A stretch of 64,000 bases of DNA, taken from positions 248,001-312,000 of the forward strand of contig JAFDWX010000005.1 of assembly GCA_018268255.1 (NCBI GenBank), given 5' to 3'. This document shows, one piece after another, positions 60,080 to 64,000 of the stretch (within the stretch, counting starts at the first letter, position 1; every line of letters begins with the position of its first letter). The notes beneath the pieces were generated by a model that ran no database searches, was not told the origin of the DNA, and saw nothing but the letters and a program-made list of their open reading frames with translations. Position numbers and translations under genes: made by a program. This stretch comes from Armatimonadota bacterium (GTDB lineage: Bacteria; Armatimonadota; Fimbriimonadia; Fimbriimonadales; Fimbriimonadaceae).

Positions 60080-61374
60080 CCTGGGCAAATTTGATCACCA
60101 CCACATCGGGCATCCAGGATTCGAGGGGTGTAAACCTCGTCAGAGGGCTTGACCGGTGGAGGATGGGACTCGGCGCGGCTGCAAAGACAGATGCCGGTGT
60201 GGGGCAAGGTGGAGTCGACGTCGTCCTTCTGGGAGACAGCATCGCATTTGGTTTCAAATCCAACCAACCGTATTACGATGGCTGGTTCCATCGGCTCAAA
60301 CTCCGGCTTCAGGAGCGTTTCAATCCAGTCGGGGTGGGCGGTTACGGATTTATGCGCGCATCGGTGACCGCCGACCGAAAATCTCCGACGATGACCTATG
60401 CTGGCACCGTGACCGATCAAAGCGCGGCCGATGGCGGTGGCGGTGGAGTGGCAGTGCTTCCTTCGGGCGCGGCGAAAGCCAACCGCGTGATCTTCCAGTT
60501 CGATGGGAGTGGAACGCCAGTGGCAGCCAACAGAACCAGAATCACGGATGCCGAAATCCTCTACGCCAAATGGCCGAATGGGAATCCGGACGCCGTCTTC
60601 GATCTCGGAACGATCGATCCAGCTGGTGGATCGGGGAACCTTCTGGCCAATCAAGTCATGGATGGGAGCGCTGGTTCGGCGTCGTTCGGATTTCGGGCGC
60701 TGCTCAATGGTCTGGTGCCGACTAGGAACCACTTCTTGCAGATCGCCAGCGGACCGACTTCGGGCTCGGCGGGATTCGGTCTGGAGGGCGTGATCGCCTA
60801 CGATGGCGACTACGACTGCGGCGTTCGATGCCATAACGTTGCCTTTCCGTCAGCCTCAACCAACTGGGTGGGCGCGAACAGCATCAAGGTGAATTCCAAT
60901 ATTGTTCGGTGGAGCAGCAACGGGGCGGGAGCCACCAAAGCCAAACTCTTCATCATCGCCCTTGGGGCCAATGATATGGGGACCGGAGCCTCCGCGTCGG
61001 TATCGGCCACGCAGTACGAAGCAAATCTGGAATTGATGGTGTCCACTGCCGTGGCACAACCTTCCAAACCGTCGGTGATGCTCCTCATCCATCCACTCCG
61101 TTGCGACGGAGGAGGAGGCCAGTTCGCTCGAACCACAAACCACCCGAACGAATACATCGCTGCTGCATACCGGGTCGCGAGTCGGTATCCCGACTGCTGC
61201 GTGGTCGATTTGCAGCGTTACGTCGGTATCCAGGGATTCTATAGCTCGGCCAGCGACAATTCATTCGTTGCGGGGCTCGGTTCATCAGGTTGGAATCACG
61301 CCGACTTGGTGCACTACACGGACAAGGCGCAGCTCGCCATCGCCAATCTGCTCGCGAACATCCTGACCAGTTGA
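60076..61374 (+). CDS. SGNH/GDSL-type hydrolase, phage tail-like
   Basis: A 432-aa protein. Block I is VVLLGDSIAFGF (nucleophile Ser), block III IIALGANDMGTG, and block V has the late Asp-x-x-His in HADLVHYTD. The N-terminus (GIQDSRGVNLVRGLDRWRMGL) and long Gly/Ala-rich insertion (about 125-260) resemble phage tail-fibre esterases that trim surface polysaccharides. No signal peptide. Coupled to the small protein upstream; no other phage gene is nearby, so this may be a remnant or domesticated cassette. Confidence 0.8.
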   Translation: MTWANLITTTSGIQDSRGVNLVRGLDRWRMGLGAAAKTDAGVGQGGVDVVLLGDSIAFGFKSNQPYYDGWFHRLKLRLQERFNPVGVGGYGFMRASVTADRKSPTMTYAGTVTDQSAADGGGGGVAVLPSGAAKANRVIFQFDGSGTPVAANRTRITDAEILYAKWPNGNPDAVFDLGTIDPAGGSGNLLANQVMDGSAGSASFGFRALLNGLVPTRNHFLQIASGPTSGSAGFGLEGVIAYDGDYDCGVRCHNVAFPSASTNWVGANSIKVNSNIVRWSSNGAGATKAKLFIIALGANDMGTGASASVSATQYEANLELMVSTAVAQPSKPSVMLLIHPLRCDGGGGQFARTTNHPNEYIAAAYRVASRYPDCCVVDLQRYVGIQGFYSSASDNSFVAGLGSSGWNHADLVHYTDKAQLAIANLLANILTS

Positions 61375-61435
61375 CCCCCTTGGTCGCGGGGATTCCGTTG
61401 GAGTACCCATCGGATCACCAAACAAATACCAGGTT

Positions 61436-61464
61436 CTCTCCCGATTCGGAGCAAATCGGGAGAG
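61436..61464 (+). promoter_or_regulatory. Perfect inverted repeat upstream of the sigma-factor gene
   Basis: CTCTCCCGATT (61436-61446) and AATCGGGAGAG (61454-61464) around a 7-nt spacer. It is either a terminator hairpin for the hydrolase gene (no T-tract follows) or an operator just upstream of the sigma-gene -10 box. Confidence 0.55.
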
Positions 61465-61472
61465 GTGGTTGT

Positions 61473-61478
61473 TATGGT
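61473..61478 (+). promoter_or_regulatory. -10 box TATGGT, extended, for leaderless sigma-factor start
   Basis: TATGGT with upstream TGn, ending 6 nt before the ATG at 61485. This supports 61485 as the start and a leaderless message. Confidence 0.45.
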
Positions 61479-61484
61479 TCTTCA

Positions 61485-62129
61485 ATGGCTACCGGTGCTC
61501 AAGGAATGACCCATGCAGTGGGACCCGCAAAACCGCGAGTGGTAGACTCCTTGGCGCAGATGCTCTTCCGCAAATCGAACCCAAATCGTGACAAGTTTGA
61601 ACGCTTGGCGGAAGCAGTTTTCCCCTCAGTCTTCGGCACAGCATTACGGCTTACCCGAGACCGGGAAGACGCCCATGATCTTGCCCAAGAAGCCATTATT
61701 CGAGCCTACGAAGCGTTTGATCGCTTCGATGGTCGAAACTTCAAAGCCTGGATCCTTCGGATCCTCACCAATCTCTACATCAATCGCTACCGTCAGCGCC
61801 AACGTGAAGGACTCAGCCAGTCACTGGAAGAGGAATCCGCGATCGAGCCGGTCGCCGAGCTTTCACAGACTCCTGATCGCCAGGTTTTCGACAACATGGT
61901 CGGTGCGGAAGTTGAGACAGCCCTAGCGCGGGTTCCCGACGATTTTCGGCTGGCAGTTTTGCTCAGCGATGTGGAAGAGCTGAGCTATGAGGAAATCGCC
62001 GAGGTGACACAGGTCCCCATTGGTACCGTTCGCTCCAGAATTGCACGGGGTCGTGCGATTTTAAGACGTGAATTGGAACGATATGCCCTCGAACAGGGTT
62101 ACATCAAACAGAGCATCTCCGATGAATGA
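61485..62129 (+). CDS. ECF-type RNA polymerase sigma factor
   Basis: A 214-aa sigma-70 family regulator. Region 2 has FPSVFGTALRLTRDREDAHDLAQEAIIRAYEAFDRFDGRNFKAWILRILTNLYINRYRQ. Region 4 has ALARVPDDFRLAVLLSDVEELSYEEIAEVTQVPIGTVRSRIARGRAIL. There is no region 1 or 3, as in ECF factors. Its stop overlaps the anti-sigma gene by 8 nt. The frame is open to 61290 inside the SGNH gene; the ATG at 61485 is preferred, with an in-frame ATG at 61506. Confidence 0.93.
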   Translation: MATGAQGMTHAVGPAKPRVVDSLAQMLFRKSNPNRDKFERLAEAVFPSVFGTALRLTRDREDAHDLAQEAIIRAYEAFDRFDGRNFKAWILRILTNLYINRYRQRQREGLSQSLEEESAIEPVAELSQTPDRQVFDNMVGAEVETALARVPDDFRLAVLLSDVEELSYEEIAEVTQVPIGTVRSRIARGRAILRRELERYALEQGYIKQSISDE

Positions 62130-62838
62130 TATTGAATTGATTTCCAGTTATCTGGATGGCACATTAGATGAAAAGGAACGCACCGAGGTGTTGGCTCGAC
62201 TAGAGAACGAGCCCCAACTTCGTGCCCAGTACGGCTCGATGAAGAGCGTTAAGCAGCTCCTCAGCGATCGGTGCACTGCACCAGTCGACATTGAAAACGA
62301 CTGGAAGCAATGCAAAAATCGGCTTGACGAAATCGACAAGTCGAGTCAAGCTGAGCGTTTTGTGTCCAAGTATGCGTGGGCGATGGCTGCATCGCTGTTC
62401 ATTTTGGTGGTGGGTACTGGGGTCGCAAATCGCCTCAACCCTTCGAGAATTCTGCACGCCAGTGAAGTGAATCGCTACGCTGCTTCGCTGACCCCTGGTC
62501 TGCCGTCAACCACTAATTCCAGCGCCATCGGCGACCGCTATGGGCTGAATTTTGGCAAGCCAGCGCTCACAGTTTCGGGTGTGGCATCCGGCCGGATCAA
62601 CGGTCTTCCGATTTCCCGAATCGATCTGCAAGACGTCCGGGGAAGCATGCGGCTCGTCGCAGTCCAAGGGGCATCGAACATTGATGGCACCACTCCAAGC
62701 GAGGACGGAACTTTTAACCGATGCCAGATTGCTCAGATTAATGCCGTCGGATGGCGTCACGGCAACACAGCCCTGCTTCTGATCGGTGATCGCAACTACA
62801 GCGAACTGGAAGAAGTGGCTCACGAATTGATCCGATAA
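62122..62838 (+). CDS. Putative anti-sigma factor, membrane-spanning
   Basis: A 238-aa protein. The N-terminal helical domain has ISSYLDGTLDEKERTEVLARLENEPQLRAQY, typical of anti-sigma N-termini, but no zinc-binding H-x3-C-x2-C is visible. One TM helix (AWAMAASLFILVVGTGVANRL) lies near residue 115. The extracytoplasmic domain of about 110 residues has DLQDVRGSMRLVAVQGAS and HGNTALLLIGDRNYSEL. Context and overlap with the sigma gene make it the likely cognate membrane anti-sigma factor. Confidence 0.85.
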   Translation: MNDIELISSYLDGTLDEKERTEVLARLENEPQLRAQYGSMKSVKQLLSDRCTAPVDIENDWKQCKNRLDEIDKSSQAERFVSKYAWAMAASLFILVVGTGVANRLNPSRILHASEVNRYAASLTPGLPSTTNSSAIGDRYGLNFGKPALTVSGVASGRINGLPISRIDLQDVRGSMRLVAVQGASNIDGTTPSEDGTFNRCQIAQINAVGWRHGNTALLLIGDRNYSELEEVAHELIR

Positions 62839-62881
62839 TAGAGTTTTTCTCAGTCCCCTTTTCGATCACAGAACAAGCCTT

Positions 62882-62911
62882 GGGCACTCTTCAGCGAGTG
62901 CCCTTTTTTTT
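62882..62911 (+). terminator. Terminator of sigma/anti-sigma operon
   Basis: Stem GGGCACTC (62882-62889) / GAGTGCCC (62896-62903), 6-nt loop and eight T at 62904-62911. Confidence 0.93.
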
Positions 62912-62988
62912 GGTATATTCGCCAGTTTCTTGAATTACATCGGAAACCCGATCTGCCCGTTCGTGCGTTTATCTCCAATAAGATAAGT

Positions 62989-63558
62989 ATGGGTAGGGGT
63001 CTTTTTGCATTCGTCCTTGCATGTCTGCTTGCCGTGAGCGCCACCGCAAGTGAACTGCGCACGGTAAAGCTGCCCAACTCGGCGGTAAGCATGCTCAACT
63101 TGGACGAGTTTGATGAGGCCGAGGTCGTCCCAGCAGACGATGAGTGGTACAAGACCCAAGAACTCTATGTCCTTTTTGGCGAGTCCGACGGATACATCGG
63201 GCAGATCATGGCCTTCGGAACAATCAACCGCATCGACGGGTACTTGGGCGAATACGTGGCCCACGAATTCTACGATGTCCGTGAACACGTCGGCTTTAAG
63301 TTCCTAGCCCAGGAGCGAGGCAAGATGGGTAAAGCTGAGGCCTACAAGATCAAGTGGGTCGAAGAGTGCGACGGCGTCCGGCAGATCTCGACCCGTATAT
63401 TCGTCGGATCAGCACGCCATCTCTACATGATCGAAATGACCTACGACGATGCCGATGAGGACGCCAAGAAAGAAGCTGAGCGCGTGGTTGCCTCAGTGCG
63501 ATACGGCAACCAACCCCTCACCGAACTAGAACCGGTCGAGCTCAAGTTTGTGAATTAA
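62989..63558 (+). CDS. Secreted protein of unknown function
   Basis: A 189-aa exported protein with signal peptide (LFAFVLACLLAVSATA), then about 165 residues of alpha/beta character with ELRTVKLPNSAVSML, YVLFGESDGYIGQIMAFG, AEAYKIKWVEECDG and SARHLYMIEMTYDDADED. One internal Cys. I recognise no family; the late LYMIEMTY plus helix pattern recalls PsbP/DUF1795-like exported domains, but this is weak. The ATG lies soon after TAAGAT. Convergent with the DUF1501 gene. Confidence 0.72.
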   Translation: MGRGLFAFVLACLLAVSATASELRTVKLPNSAVSMLNLDEFDEAEVVPADDEWYKTQELYVLFGESDGYIGQIMAFGTINRIDGYLGEYVAHEFYDVREHVGFKFLAQERGKMGKAEAYKIKWVEECDGVRQISTRIFVGSARHLYMIEMTYDDADEDAKKEAERVVASVRYGNQPLTELEPVELKFVN

Positions 63559-63559
63559 C

Positions 63560-64000
63560 TTAGTAGAGCCCAACTGGCTTCGGCGCCCCCATCAACGGGA
63601 ACAGCTTGCTGCCGTCCTTCTCACCGAATTCAGCACCAAGGATTTCGCACAATACGTGGCGGTAATCAGTGGTTATGGCGAGGTCGGCTCGTGCATCTAG
63701 CTGATCGGTGGCCAAACCGGGCCATTTTCCGTGAATCTGGCCGCCTTTGACTTTGGGGGACATCACCATCATCACGTTTCCGTGGCCATGATCGGTACCT
63801 TGGCTTTGATTGGCCTTGAGTCGGCGCCCGAATTCGCTCATCACAATGACCGTCAGCCTCGGGCGGAAGTCGGCAAGGTCGGCATAGAATGCTCCGAGTG
63901 ACTTGCTGAGCTGCACCGTGTGTTCCATAAAGTGATACTCCTGGTCCTGGTGCGTGTCCCAACCGCCGTAATCGACGGTTGCCGCCTGCAAGCCCACTTC
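63560..64000 (-). CDS. DUF1501-family exported protein, truncated by the window edge
   Basis: The C-terminal ~146 residues of a DUF1501 (sulfatase-like) protein: DYGGWDTHQDQEYHFMEHTVQLSKSLGAFYADL, VIVMSEFGRRLKANQS, GTDHGHGNVMMVMSPKVKGGQIHGKWPGL and YRHVLCEILGAEF. The frame is open beyond 64000, so the start is missing. These proteins often carry a Tat signal and are usually paired with DUF1800 genes; the partner, if any, lies outside the window. Confidence 0.9.
   Translation of the reverse strand, partial: EVGLQAATVDYGGWDTHQDQEYHFMEHTVQLSKSLGAFYADLADFRPRLTVIVMSEFGRRLKANQSQGTDHGHGNVMMVMSPKVKGGQIHGKWPGLATDQLDARADLAITTDYRHVLCEILGAEFGEKDGSKLFPLMGAPKPVGLY

Overview
The window is about 64 kb of gene-dense bacterial chromosome, mid-to-high GC, with ordinary housekeeping genes mixed with secreted and surface-protein genes. 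No rRNA is present. The gene families suggest Armatimonadota, probably a Fimbriimonas-like lineage: a fused SecDF, futalosine-pathway MqnC, pilin-like proteins with an H-X9-DG motif, PEP-CTERM and dockerin-like C-termini, a DUF1501 protein, and 'choice-of-anchor M' secreted proteins. This placement is inferred from gene content alone.

Layout. 1-2.4 kb: folB and tsf on the minus strand, continuous in frame, divergent from rpsB. 2.4-8.2 kb: a trans-sulfuration-type PLP enzyme, then a four-gene signalling operon (FIST sensor, cytosolic histidine kinase, REC-HDOD, REC plus HD-like), its first three genes AT-rich. 8.3-12 kb: glycosyltransferase, tRNA-Cys, scpA-scpB, trpE. 12-15.5 kb: secDF preceded by a lipoprotein copy of its own SecD periplasmic domain. 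15.6-21.1 kb: thioredoxin-like protein, ppa, AraC-GyrI regulator, tandem composite repeats, M20 dipeptidase, LuxR-type HTH protein. 21.2-26.1 kb: comF facing the chain transglutaminase - PIN/TRAM - ispDF - hpf. 26.3-36.7 kb: topA, glutathione peroxidase-like protein, paired GT2 proteins, a dockerin-like secreted protein, pyrC-dinB, GH65. 36.9-40.9 kb: tmRNA and a pilin-like/surface-protein operon. 41-57 kb: Fpg-like glycosylase, three tiny coupled membrane ORFs, dapB, two FAD oxidoreductases, GH4, mqnC, nitrilase, hisB-hisH-hisA, DUF488, Gfo/Idh, and an efp - Cys-rich membrane protein - RtcA-like chain. 57-64 kb: dockerin-like secreted protein, hsp20, tRNA-Arg with a phage-like two-gene cassette, a sigma/anti-sigma pair, a secreted protein and a truncated DUF1501 gene.

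The most unusual signals are these. (1) A dispersed ~75-bp palindromic repeat occurs four times. Two copies are translated in the same frame: one sits between folB and tsf, where no stop codon remains, and one lies in the N-terminus of a membrane-targeted protein. (2) Several genes start 6-7 nt after a -10 hexamer, which suggests leaderless mRNAs. (3) A SecD periplasmic domain has been duplicated as a lipoprotein. (4) An RtcA-like protein has Arg where the catalytic His is expected and sits in an efp operon. (5) There is a cluster of tiny, stop-start-overlapping membrane ORFs. (6) scpB appears to start at CTG.

No CRISPR array, insertion sequence or intact prophage is visible.
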